A stretch of DNA of 64,000 nt from Arthrobacter sp. DNA4 (GTDB lineage Bacteria; Actinomycetota; Actinomycetes; Actinomycetales; Micrococcaceae): positions 806,001 to 870,000 of the forward strand of contig NZ_CP101466.1 in NCBI RefSeq assembly GCF_024362385.1, read 5' to 3'. A program made the translations under genes and the position numbers. Under the pieces are notes generated by a model. It made no database searches. It saw only the letters and a program-made list of their open reading frames with translations, and had not been told where the DNA came from. How positions within the stretch are numbered: position 1 is the first letter of the stretch; each line of letters begins with the position of its first letter. Positions 1 through 7,719 of this stretch are shown here, piece after piece.

Positions 1-2
1 CC

Positions 3-179
3 AACCGGCCCAAATTCGGGCCCCGGCGGGAAGAGTCTCAAAGGGTCCTGAGCGAGGCGGCAGGCGCCCACGTCGGCGTCACGGCAACCACCAGTGACGG
101 CCTGGGATTCACCGGGCGCGGGGAGGGCATCTCCGCCGTGGCCACCGCCCTGGTGTATCCGCAGCCCCCACGCCCGTGA
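3..179 (+). CDS. ispF: 2-C-methyl-D-erythritol 2,4-cyclodiphosphate synthase, C-terminal part
   Basis: This is the last 58 codons of a gene that begins before the window. The reading frame ends in [20 protein letters not shown] followed by a short tail and a TGA. That block is the conserved IspF C-terminus (TT-x-x-LGF-GR-EGI), which helps form the active site at the trimer interface. IspF makes the cyclic diphosphate of the non-mevalonate isoprenoid pathway in the cytosol. cysS follows 31 bp downstream on the same strand, so the two may be cotranscribed. The identification is good although only about a third of the protein is visible. Confidence 0.88.
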   Translation, partial: NRPKFGPRREESQRVLSEAAGAHVGVTATTSDGLGFTGRGEGISAVATALVYPQPPRP

Positions 180-210
180 GGCAGCCGGGCCCATCAGTTA
201 CTCTGGAGCG

Positions 211-1671
211 GTGACCCTGCGCTTCTATGACACTGCCTCCGCCGAAGTCCGGAACTTCGTCCCCCTCCTCGAGGGCAAGGTCAGCCTCTACTACTGCGGA
301 GCCACGGTCCAGGGGATGCCGCACGTGGGCCACATCCGTTCAGCCATCGCGTTCGACCAGCTCACCCGCTGGCTTCAGTACCGGGGCCTGCGTGTCACTG
401 TCGTCCGCAACGTGACGGACATTGACGACAAGATCCTGGCCAAGTCCGAGGCTTCCTTCGCCCCCGATTTCAGCCCGGAACCCGGAGAAGTAGCCCGCGA
501 AGAATGGTGGGCTCTGGCGTACCGCTACGAGCAGGAGTTCCTCAAGGCCTACGACACCTTGGGTGTTTCGCGCCCCACCTACGAACCCAGGGCCACCGGG
601 CACATTCCTGAGATGCACGCCCTGATCCAGCAGCTGATCGACCGCGGCCACGCGTACCCGGCGCTGGACGACTCGGGCGATGTGTACTTCGACGTCCGCT
701 CCTGGAACAAGTACGGCGCGTTGACCCGGCAGAACATCGACGACATGCAGGCAGCGCCCGACGCCGATCCCCGGGGCAAGAAGGACCCCCGCGACTTTGC
801 GCTGTGGAAGGGTTCCAAAGAAGGAGAGCTACCACCGCCAGCTGGTCCTCGCCTTGGGGCGCCGCCCGGCTGGCACCTTGAGTGCTCCGCCATGGTCACC
901 AAGTACCTCGGCACCGCCTTCGATATCCACGGCGGCGGCTTGGACCTGCGGTTCCCGCACCACGAAAACGAGATGGCGCAGTCGCAGGCGGCGGGACACC
1001 CCTTCGCCAACTTCTGGATGCACAACGGCATGGTGACCTATCAGGGCGAAAAGATGTCCAAGTCCATCGGCAACACCATCAGCCCGGCGGAAATGCTGGA
1101 ACTCGCCCCGCCCCGGGTGGTCCGCTACTACCTGGGACAGGCGCACTACCGGTCCATCCTGGACTACCGCCCCACGTCCCTGCAGGAGGCCGCCGCCGCC
1201 GTCGAACGCATTGACGGATTCCTGGCCAAGGCTGCGGCACGCTTCGACGGTGACCCGGGCCTCGCGGACGGCCACCACGGTTCATCGTCCGCAGCTGTGG
1301 AGGCCTTCTGCGAAGCAATGGACGACGACCTCAACGTCCCGCGCGCCCTGGCCGCCCTGCACGAAACTGTCAGGGCGGGCAACACAGCCCTCGCCGAAGG
1401 GGACGACGACGCCGCCCGGAACGCGATGCACGCCGTCATCCTCATGACCGGGGTCCTGGGCCTGAACGCCGTGGCAGGCTCCGCGGCGGTGAGCACGCGT
1501 GAAGCCGAGGCGCTGGGAGTTCTGGTGGAGGCGCAGCTGTCCGCCCGGGCGGCTGCCCGCGCCGACAAGGACTGGGCAAGGTCCGACTCCATCCGGGACA
1601 CCCTCAACCAGGCTGGGGTCGTCGTAGAGGACGGCCCGGACGGCGCCACCTGGAGCCTCAAGCGGGACTGA
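211..1671 (+). CDS. cysS: Cysteinyl-tRNA synthetase with a locally shifted reading frame
   Basis: CysRS charges tRNA-Cys with cysteine in the cytosol. Class I signatures are clear: zinc-ligand Cys29 in YYCGATVQG, the HIGH-type motif HVGH (38-41), GWHLECSAM with Cys225, HHENE, and KMSKS (281-285). The product is 486 aa, near the family length. I chose the GTG at 211 because the conserved LRFYDT start follows it and GGAG lies at 205-208, although only 2 nt away; the longer upstream frame overlaps ispF. Oddity: residues 207-219 read LPPPAGPRLGAPP, while the shifted frame at 828-863 reads ATTASWSSPWGA, which matches the loop normally found just before GRPGWHLECS. This looks like two compensating indels, natural or from sequencing. 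Confidence 0.93.
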   Translation: MTLRFYDTASAEVRNFVPLLEGKVSLYYCGATVQGMPHVGHIRSAIAFDQLTRWLQYRGLRVTVVRNVTDIDDKILAKSEASFAPDFSPEPGEVAREEWWALAYRYEQEFLKAYDTLGVSRPTYEPRATGHIPEMHALIQQLIDRGHAYPALDDSGDVYFDVRSWNKYGALTRQNIDDMQAAPDADPRGKKDPRDFALWKGSKEGELPPPAGPRLGAPPGWHLECSAMVTKYLGTAFDIHGGGLDLRFPHHENEMAQSQAAGHPFANFWMHNGMVTYQGEKMSKSIGNTISPAEMLELAPPRVVRYYLGQAHYRSILDYRPTSLQEAAAAVERIDGFLAKAAARFDGDPGLADGHHGSSSAAVEAFCEAMDDDLNVPRALAALHETVRAGNTALAEGDDDAARNAMHAVILMTGVLGLNAVAGSAAVSTREAEALGVLVEAQLSARAAARADKDWARSDSIRDTLNQAGVVVEDGPDGATWSLKRD

Positions 1672-1750
1672 ACAGGCCGCTGCCCCCGATTTTTTTCGGG
1701 TCAGTAGACTGGTATGCAGATTCAGTCAGCACAATCAAGGGTGGAACATC

Positions 1751-2740
1751 ATGGCCAACAATGGTCGCCGATCGGTTAAAGCGAAGAAGGGCCCAACCGT
1801 CGGAACCGGTGGCCATGGCCGCAAGGCCCTCGAGGGCAAGGGCCCCACGCCCAAAGCCGAGGACCGCGTTTACCACAAGGCGCACAAGGCACGGCAGCTT
1901 TCCGAACGGTCCGCTGCAAAGCGCGGGACCGGTGCCCGCAGCGCCGGCGCCGCCAAGTCCGGACCCAAGGGCCGTGCCACCGAGGAAGTCGTCACCGGAC
2001 GCAACTCCGTGGTCGAGGCGCTCCGCGCCGGCATCCCCGCGAAGGCCCTCCACGTTGCCATCCGCATCGAAATGGACGACCGGGTCAAGGAATCCCTGAA
2101 GCTCGCCGCCGAACGCGGCATTCCGCTGCTGGAAACGGGCAAACCTGAACTGGACCGGATGACGGATGACGCCGTCCACCAGGGCCTGGTGCTGCAGATC
2201 CCGCCCTACGAGTACCTGGACGCCTACGAGCTGGCCGAGGAAACCGTAGACAAGTGGAAGAAGGGGCACATCGCCAACGCGCCGCTCTTTGTGGCCCTGG
2301 ACGGTATCACCGACCCCCGGAACCTGGGTGCGATCATCCGCTCCGTCTCCGCTTTCAGCGGCCACGGCGTCATCGTGCCCGAGCGCCGTTCCGTGGGCGT
2401 TACCGCCTCGGCCTGGAAAACCAGCGCCGGCGCTGCCGTCCGCGTGCCTGTGGCCCGCGCCTCCAACCTGAACAACGCCCTCAAGCAGTTCAAGAACATG
2501 GGTATCTACGTCCTGGGGCTCGACGGCGACGGCGACGTTTCACTGCCCGATCTCACCCTGGCCACCGAACCGGTGTGCATCGTGGTGGGCTCGGAAGGGA
2601 AGGGCCTGAGCCGCCTGGTCCGGGAAAACTGCGACCAGATCGTCTCCATCCCCATCGATTCCGCCATGGAATCCCTGAACGCATCGATGGCTGTGGGAAT
2701 CTCGCTGTACGAGGTCTCCCGCCAGCGCGCGGCCGGATAG
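1751..2740 (+). CDS. rlmB: 23S rRNA (guanosine-2'-O-)-methyltransferase, TrmH/SpoU family
   Basis: This 329-aa protein is an RlmB-type SPOUT methyltransferase that uses S-adenosylmethionine to 2'-O-methylate a guanosine of 23S rRNA. Residues 1-75 are a Lys/Arg/Gly-rich basic extension common in actinobacterial homologues and probably RNA-binding. The substrate-binding domain starts at GRNSVVEALRAG (about 84). The knotted catalytic domain carries three SPOUT motifs: DGITDPRNLGAIIRS, IVVGSEGKGLSRLV and IDSAMESLNASMAVGISLYE. The ATG at 1751 follows a GGGTGG-like ribosome-binding site. It lies 79 bp after cysS, a neighbour pair seen in many actinobacteria. Confidence 0.93.
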   Translation: MANNGRRSVKAKKGPTVGTGGHGRKALEGKGPTPKAEDRVYHKAHKARQLSERSAAKRGTGARSAGAAKSGPKGRATEEVVTGRNSVVEALRAGIPAKALHVAIRIEMDDRVKESLKLAAERGIPLLETGKPELDRMTDDAVHQGLVLQIPPYEYLDAYELAEETVDKWKKGHIANAPLFVALDGITDPRNLGAIIRSVSAFSGHGVIVPERRSVGVTASAWKTSAGAAVRVPVARASNLNNALKQFKNMGIYVLGLDGDGDVSLPDLTLATEPVCIVVGSEGKGLSRLVRENCDQIVSIPIDSAMESLNASMAVGISLYEVSRQRAAG

Positions 2741-2816
2741 TTCCACCGGTCCGTAATCCGCGGATGGGTTCCCGGCGCCGCGGGGGCGTATGGGCAGGTC
2801 AAGTGCCGCTGACCGC

Positions 2817-2832
2817 TACTATTTAGATGATG
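2817..2832 (+). promoter_or_regulatory. Putative glgX -10 box and leaderless start
   Basis: TACTAT at 2817-2822 is a good -10 hexamer (TANNNT). It is followed by exactly 7 nt and then the ATG at 2830, so transcription would begin at the start codon. There is no Shine-Dalgarno sequence upstream of either tandem ATG (2827 and 2830). I see no convincing -35. A leaderless mRNA is inferred, not shown. Confidence 0.5.
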
Positions 2833-4929
2833 GTCATGCCGCTTTTCGACACCGCTTCCACCATGGACGCCTCCTCGGCCGTTCCCCTCGGTGTCAGCGT
2901 CCCGCGCGCTGATTCCGGTGGTACCCGCCACCACGCCGGCGGACGCGCCAACGTTGCCTGCTTCGCCCCCGGAGTCGCCAAGCTGGACATCGCCTACTGC
3001 CCTCCCGGCGGCGAATGGCGGACCCAGACCCTGCCCAACGTCACCAAGGGGGTCCACCACGGCATCGTGGAGGACCTGCCGTACGGATCGCGCTACGGCT
3101 TCCGTCCGACGTCGGACAGCCAGCCGTTGCCGCCGGAGCTTCCGGCAGGCAACGGTTCCGCCCGCCAGCCCCTGCTGCTGGACCCGTACGGCAGGGGAGT
3201 GGACCAGCAGGAGGGCTTCCTCACCAGCGTCCGCACCGCCGTCGACTTCGACTGGGAAACAGACGAACGGCTGCGCCTGCCCTGGCGCAACACGATCGTC
3301 TATGAGGCGCATGTCCGCGGCCAGAGCATGCTCCACCCCGACGTACCGGAAGAACTCAGGGGCACCTACGCCGGCCTGGCCCACCCTGCCGTCGTGGAGC
3401 ACCTCACGGGCCTGGGCATCACCTCCGTCCAGCTCCTGCCCGTCCACTTCCACACTGATGAGCCACACCTGCAGGACCTGGGACTGAGCAACTACTGGGG
3501 CTACAACACCGCCGCGTTCTTTGCCCCGCACCCCGGCTACGCCACCCGCGCGGCCCAGGAAGCGGGCCCCCAGGCGGTCCAGAATGAGTTCAAGGCCATG
3601 GTGAAGGCACTGCACGGCGCCGGGCTGGAGGTCATCCTCGACGTCGTGTACAACCACACTGCCGAAGGGACGCCGGACGGCCAGGTCCTGAGCTTCCGCG
3701 GCCTGGGGGAGGACACTTACTACCGGGTGGACGGCCACGGCAAGTACATCGACACCACCGGCTGCGGCAACTCCCTCAACTTCGGAAACCAGCACGTGGT
3801 CCAGCTGGTGACCGACTCCCTCCGGTACTGGGTGGACGAGTTCCACATCGACGGTTTCCGGTTCGACCTGGCAGTCACGCTGTGCCGCAACGCCGCGAAC
3901 GAGTTCGACCCCCATCACCCTTTCCTCACCGCCGTCGCCGCCGATCCCGTTCTGTCCGGGGTCAAGTTGATTGCCGAACCCTGGGACATTGGCTACGGAG
4001 GCTGGCAGACGGGCCGGTTCCCCCGGGGGTGGGTCGACTGGAACGACCACTTCCGCGACGCTGTCCGGACCTTCTGGCTGGCAGACCGCGCAGCCATCGA
4101 CTCCGGCGGGCACGGCGGGACCATGGCGAAACTCGCCGACGCCCTGTCCGGCTCCGCAGGCCTCTTCCAGGCGTCCGGCCGCTCGCGCCTGGCCTCGGTC
4201 AACTTCGTCACCGCCCATGACGGCTTCACCATGAACGATCTCGTGTCCTTCGACCGCAAGCACAACGAGGCCAACGGCGAAGAGAACAGGGACGGGCACG
4301 GAGACAACCGCAGCTACAACCACGGCGTGGAGGGCCCCACTGAGAACAGCGCCATCCTGGCACAGCGTGCGCAGTCGCGGCGCAACCTGATGGCCTCGCT
4401 GATGGTTTCGCTCGGAGTTCCCATGATTACTGCCGGGGACGAGCTGGCCAGGACCCAGCACGGGAACAACAACGCCTACTGCCAGGACAATGCCATCACG
4501 TGGCTGGACTGGACGCTGACACCGGAGGCGCACGAGATGCTGCGCAGCACCAAGCGGTACATCCGGTTGCGCAAGGAGTTCCTCGCCGCCCAGCCGCACG
4601 ATTTCCCGGTCCGGGATGAACAGTCCTACCTGTACTGGTTCGACCAGCACGGCCAGCCCATGTCCAATGAGCGCTGGAACGATCCGCATCACCGCGTCCT
4701 GCAGCTCCTGCTCCGCGACGACGGCGGCGACCTTGCCGGGCTGGTGGTGGTCAATGGCAGCGCGCGGGACGTCCAGGTGACCCTGCCCGACGCCGGAAGG
4801 CCGGCTACGAGCCTGTTCGAGCTCCGGCTGACCACCTCGCCCCGCCACAAGCAGCGGCAGGGCATCCAGGTGGCCGCCGGGGACATCGACCTGGCCGAGG
4901 CCAACTCCATCAGCATTTACCGCACGTAG
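2830..4929 (+). CDS. glgX: Glycogen debranching enzyme GlgX (GH13)
   Basis: GlgX hydrolyses the alpha-1,6 branch points of glycogen limit dextrins left by phosphorylase. The 699-aa protein has the N-terminal CBM48-like domain (to about 120) and the GH13 barrel with its four conserved regions: DVVYNHTAEG, GFRFDLAV with nucleophile Asp346, LIAEPWD with acid/base Glu383, and TAHDGFT with Asp464. The C-terminal beta domain ends at about 699. The start is ambiguous between tandem ATGs at 2827 and 2830; I chose 2830 because it sits 7 nt after a -10 box. glgX stands alone but lies in the glycogen cluster with glgP, glgE and glgB. Confidence 0.93.
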   Translation: MVMPLFDTASTMDASSAVPLGVSVPRADSGGTRHHAGGRANVACFAPGVAKLDIAYCPPGGEWRTQTLPNVTKGVHHGIVEDLPYGSRYGFRPTSDSQPLPPELPAGNGSARQPLLLDPYGRGVDQQEGFLTSVRTAVDFDWETDERLRLPWRNTIVYEAHVRGQSMLHPDVPEELRGTYAGLAHPAVVEHLTGLGITSVQLLPVHFHTDEPHLQDLGLSNYWGYNTAAFFAPHPGYATRAAQEAGPQAVQNEFKAMVKALHGAGLEVILDVVYNHTAEGTPDGQVLSFRGLGEDTYYRVDGHGKYIDTTGCGNSLNFGNQHVVQLVTDSLRYWVDEFHIDGFRFDLAVTLCRNAANEFDPHHPFLTAVAADPVLSGVKLIAEPWDIGYGGWQTGRFPRGWVDWNDHFRDAVRTFWLADRAAIDSGGHGGTMAKLADALSGSAGLFQASGRSRLASVNFVTAHDGFTMNDLVSFDRKHNEANGEENRDGHGDNRSYNHGVEGPTENSAILAQRAQSRRNLMASLMVSLGVPMITAGDELARTQHGNNNAYCQDNAITWLDWTLTPEAHEMLRSTKRYIRLRKEFLAAQPHDFPVRDEQSYLYWFDQHGQPMSNERWNDPHHRVLQLLLRDDGGDLAGLVVVNGSARDVQVTLPDAGRPATSLFELRLTTSPRHKQRQGIQVAAGDIDLAEANSISIYRT

Positions 4930-4977
4930 CTACAGCACCACCAGACGCCAGTCCACCCATCCGGCAGGTAAACCCGA

Positions 4978-5466
4978 ATGCGCAACCGCTCCATCCTCCC
5001 GCTGCTCCTCACCACCCTGGTGGTGCTGGCCATGGTGGCGTTCGGCGGTGCCGGGCTGCTGGGCGGGCAGACGGACGGCACGACGCCGGACGCTGGTTCC
5101 AGCCGCACGTCCACTCCGGGTGGAACGGCCACGTCCCCGGCAGCGAAGCAGTCAGCGCCCCACCGGGGAGCCAACCCGTCCAGCCTCCCGGTGATCAGGG
5201 AATCCGCGCTTCCGGTGGAGGGCCGCCGGGTGCTGGCGCTGATCCGGGCGGGCGGCCCGTTCCAGTACGGGCAGGATGACCAGGTGTTCGGAAACTTCGA
5301 GCGGGTCCTCCCAGCCAGGGACCGGGGCTATTACCGCGAGTACACCGTCCCCACTCCCGGTGAACCGGACCGGGGTGCACGGCGCATCGTGGCGGGCAAT
5401 GGCGGGGAGAAGTACTACACGGGGGACCACTACGCAACGTTCAAGTACATAGCGGAAGGCAGCTAG
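4978..5466 (+). CDS. Secreted or membrane-anchored guanyl-specific ribonuclease (RNase Sa/N1-T1 family)
   Basis: The 162-aa protein has a hydrophobic N-terminal segment (about 6-29) that exports or anchors it, a Thr/Ser/Gly/Pro-rich linker (about 30-68) and a C-terminal microbial RNase domain. By recalled alignment to Streptomyces RNase Sa the catalytic set is complete: Glu121 (in REYTV), Arg132, Arg136 (in GARRI) and His151 (in TGDHYATF). The disulfide cysteines of RNase Sa are absent. Such enzymes cut single-stranded RNA after G. The start ATG gives a typical signal sequence. A barstar gene begins 7 bp downstream, which fits a nuclease with its intracellular inhibitor. Whether it scavenges nutrients or acts against competitors is unknown. 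Confidence 0.85.
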   Translation: MRNRSILPLLLTTLVVLAMVAFGGAGLLGGQTDGTTPDAGSSRTSTPGGTATSPAAKQSAPHRGANPSSLPVIRESALPVEGRRVLALIRAGGPFQYGQDDQVFGNFERVLPARDRGYYREYTVPTPGEPDRGARRIVAGNGGEKYYTGDHYATFKYIAEGS

Positions 5467-5473
5467 CACAACC

Positions 5474-5830
5474 ATGAGAATCTTTTCCGGCGATACCTGG
5501 ACCCTTGAAGAACTGCAGGAGCAGGTGGCCGACGCCGGGCGCCGCAGCGTGGTGGTTCCCCCGGCGGACAGCAAGCGCGCCGTCCTGGAAACCTTCGGCG
5601 AGGTTTTGGACTTTCCCGAGCACTACGGCGTGAACCTGGATGCGTTGAACGACTCGCTCCACGACTTTGCGGACAGCATCAGCGAAAACGGCAACCCGCC
5701 CGTCACGGTCCTGTGGCAGGTGGCTGCACCGTTCCGCGCCGACAGGTCGTTCGGCATCATGTGTGAGATCCTGCAGGACGCGGAACGGTACGCGGGCAAG
5801 GACCTGGCCGTCACCGCAGTGCTGCTCTAA
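5474..5830 (+). CDS. Barstar-family ribonuclease inhibitor
   Basis: This 118-aa protein has the barstar signature HYGVNLDALNDSL at 50-62. Asp56 and Asp60 align with barstar Asp35 and Asp39, the residues that plug the barnase active site; the barstar Trp38 position is Asn59 here. It has no signal peptide, as expected for a cytoplasmic immunity protein. The gene starts 7 bp after the RNase stop, so it is translated from the same mRNA and would protect the cell from unexported enzyme. There is only a weak, distant purine stretch (about 5455-5460) as ribosome-binding site, which suggests translational coupling. Confidence 0.86.
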   Translation: MRIFSGDTWTLEELQEQVADAGRRSVVVPPADSKRAVLETFGEVLDFPEHYGVNLDALNDSLHDFADSISENGNPPVTVLWQVAAPFRADRSFGIMCEILQDAERYAGKDLAVTAVLL

Positions 5831-5860
5831 ACCCGCATTCACCGGGCAACCAGTCCGCAG

Positions 5861-7660
5861 CTAGCTCCCCGGGCGTTCCTCGTGCGCCACGTAGGTGTCC
5901 AGCAGCGTAGAGGCCCTGCCGCCGTCGTCCTCCGCTGCCAACCCCTCGCGCATGCTTTCAGCCTTTTCGCGCCCGGCCGGGAACGGCGGAAGCAGCGGGA
6001 TTTCCGGGTCGGTCAGGACCTCGATCACCACCGGGCAGTCGGCCGCGAAGGCCTGGTCCCAGGCCTCGCCCACCAGTTCCGGGTCCTCGGCGCGGATGCC
6101 TTTGAGCCCGAGCAGGTCCGCGTAGGCGGCGAAGGGAAAATCGGGCAGTTCCTGGCTTGCAGCAAACCGCGGCTCGGCTTCCGATTCACGCTGCTCCCAG
6201 GTGACCTCCGTCAGCTCGCGGTTGTTGAAGACGCACACCACGAACCTTGGGTCCTGCCACTGGCGCCAGCGGTGCGCCACGGTGACCAGCTCCGCGATGC
6301 CCGCCATTTGCATGGCGCCGTCACCGGCCAGGGCCACCAGCGGGCGGTCCGGGCGGGCGAGTTTGGCAGCAAGCCCGTAGGGGATGGAGCAGCCCATGCT
6401 GGCCAGGGTCCCGGACAGGTGTGCGGGGACTCCGGCGGGCAGCACCAGCTGGCGGGCGTACCAGTAGACACAGCTACCGACGTCGACGCTCACCTGGGCG
6501 TTCCCGGGCAGCCGGCCGTTGAGCTCGCGGACCACCCGCTCGGGATTGACGGGGCTTGCGGGCACGGCGGCACGGTCAGCTGCGAGGATACGCCAGCGGC
6601 TGACTTCCCCTTCCACATCCGAGCGCCATTGGGTGCGTGGCCGGTGCTCCAGCCTCTGGTTCAAAGCGTCCAGGGCTGACGCTGCGTCGCCGGTCAGGCC
6701 CACCTCCACGGGGTAGCGGTTGCCGATCTTCTTTTCGTCGATGTCGATCTGCACCGCACGGGCGGCCCCGGGCGGCGGATAGAACTCCACGCAGGGATCA
6801 TTGGACCCCACGATGAGGAGGGCGTCGCAGTTGCCCAGCAGGTGCGCACTCGCGGTGGTGCCCAGATGCCCCATGGTGCCCACGGCAAAGGGCAGGTTTT
6901 CGTCCACGTACGGCTTGCCGAGCAGACTGGTGGCGATGCCGGCACCCAGCTTTTCCGCCACGGCAACCACTTCCTGTGCGGCGTGCCTGGCGCCCTGTCC
7001 CACCAGGAGGGCCACCCGTTCCGCGGAGTTAAGGAGGGCGGCCGCGGCAGCCAGGTCCTCGTCGCGGGGACTCTTGGCCGCCGCGCTCCAGGACGGCGCC
7101 GTGACCACGATGCCGTGCTGCTGCTCCAGCCCGGGCGCGGGTGCGGACTGCACATCGTGCGGAATGATGACCACGCAGGGGGAGGCGGTGGCCTTGGCCG
7201 TCCGGAAGGCACGGTCCAGCACCATGGGCACCTGCTCTGCCGTGCTGACCAGCTGCACGAACTGGGACGCGACGTCCTTGAACAACGCGGTCAGGTCGAT
7301 TTCCTGCATGTAGCCGGACCCCAGCACAGTGCGGCTCTGCTGCCCCACGATGGCCACCACCGGTACGCCGTCCAGCTTTGCGTCATACAGCCCGTTGAGC
7401 AGGTGGACGGCCCCGGGGCCCTGGGTGGACGTCACCACTCCCACGCCGCCGGTGTACTTGGCGTGGCCGACGGCCATGAACGCGGCCGCTTCCTCATGCC
7501 GGGCCTGGACAAACTCAACCTGCCCCTCGGGCCGGTCCCCGGTCCGGCGGAGGGCACCCATGAAGCCGTTGATGCCGTCCCCGCTGTAGCCGAAGACCCG
7601 GTTCACGCCCCAGGTGGTGAGGCGCTCCACGATTACATCGGCCACCGTACGTTCGGTCAT
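5861..7660 (-). CDS. poxB: ThDP-dependent pyruvate oxidase/dehydrogenase-like enzyme (PoxB family)
   Basis: The 599-aa protein has the three-domain layout of the acetolactate synthase/pyruvate oxidase family. The N-terminal Pyr domain contains the catalytic Glu in ARHEEAAAFMA, the middle domain is FAD-binding-like, and the C-terminal PP domain has the ThDP/Mg motif GDGAMQMAG through VFNN. The best guess is PoxB, which decarboxylates pyruvate to acetate at the membrane and passes electrons to quinone. Substrate cannot be proven from sequence. AGGAGG at 7666-7671 sits 5 nt before the ATG. It is 59 bp downstream of glgP on the same strand and could be cotranscribed, linking glucan breakdown to overflow metabolism. 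Confidence 0.8.
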   Translation of the reverse strand: MTERTVADVIVERLTTWGVNRVFGYSGDGINGFMGALRRTGDRPEGQVEFVQARHEEAAAFMAVGHAKYTGGVGVVTSTQGPGAVHLLNGLYDAKLDGVPVVAIVGQQSRTVLGSGYMQEIDLTALFKDVASQFVQLVSTAEQVPMVLDRAFRTAKATASPCVVIIPHDVQSAPAPGLEQQHGIVVTAPSWSAAAKSPRDEDLAAAAALLNSAERVALLVGQGARHAAQEVVAVAEKLGAGIATSLLGKPYVDENLPFAVGTMGHLGTTASAHLLGNCDALLIVGSNDPCVEFYPPPGAARAVQIDIDEKKIGNRYPVEVGLTGDAASALDALNQRLEHRPRTQWRSDVEGEVSRWRILAADRAAVPASPVNPERVVRELNGRLPGNAQVSVDVGSCVYWYARQLVLPAGVPAHLSGTLASMGCSIPYGLAAKLARPDRPLVALAGDGAMQMAGIAELVTVAHRWRQWQDPRFVVCVFNNRELTEVTWEQRESEAEPRFAASQELPDFPFAAYADLLGLKGIRAEDPELVGEAWDQAFAADCPVVIEVLTDPEIPLLPPFPAGREKAESMREGLAAEDDGGRASTLLDTYVAHEERPGS

Positions 7661-7719
7661 CGGACCCTCCTGGTTGGGTATTGCTGCCTGCCAGGAGCCG
7701 TACCCAGGAGACCGGCGGG

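Noticed and set aside
2506..4848. 780-codon open frame on the minus strand across rlmB/glgX
   Set aside because: It is the complement of the clearly real glgX with low-complexity Val/Gly/Asp composition and no domain; an effect of high GC.
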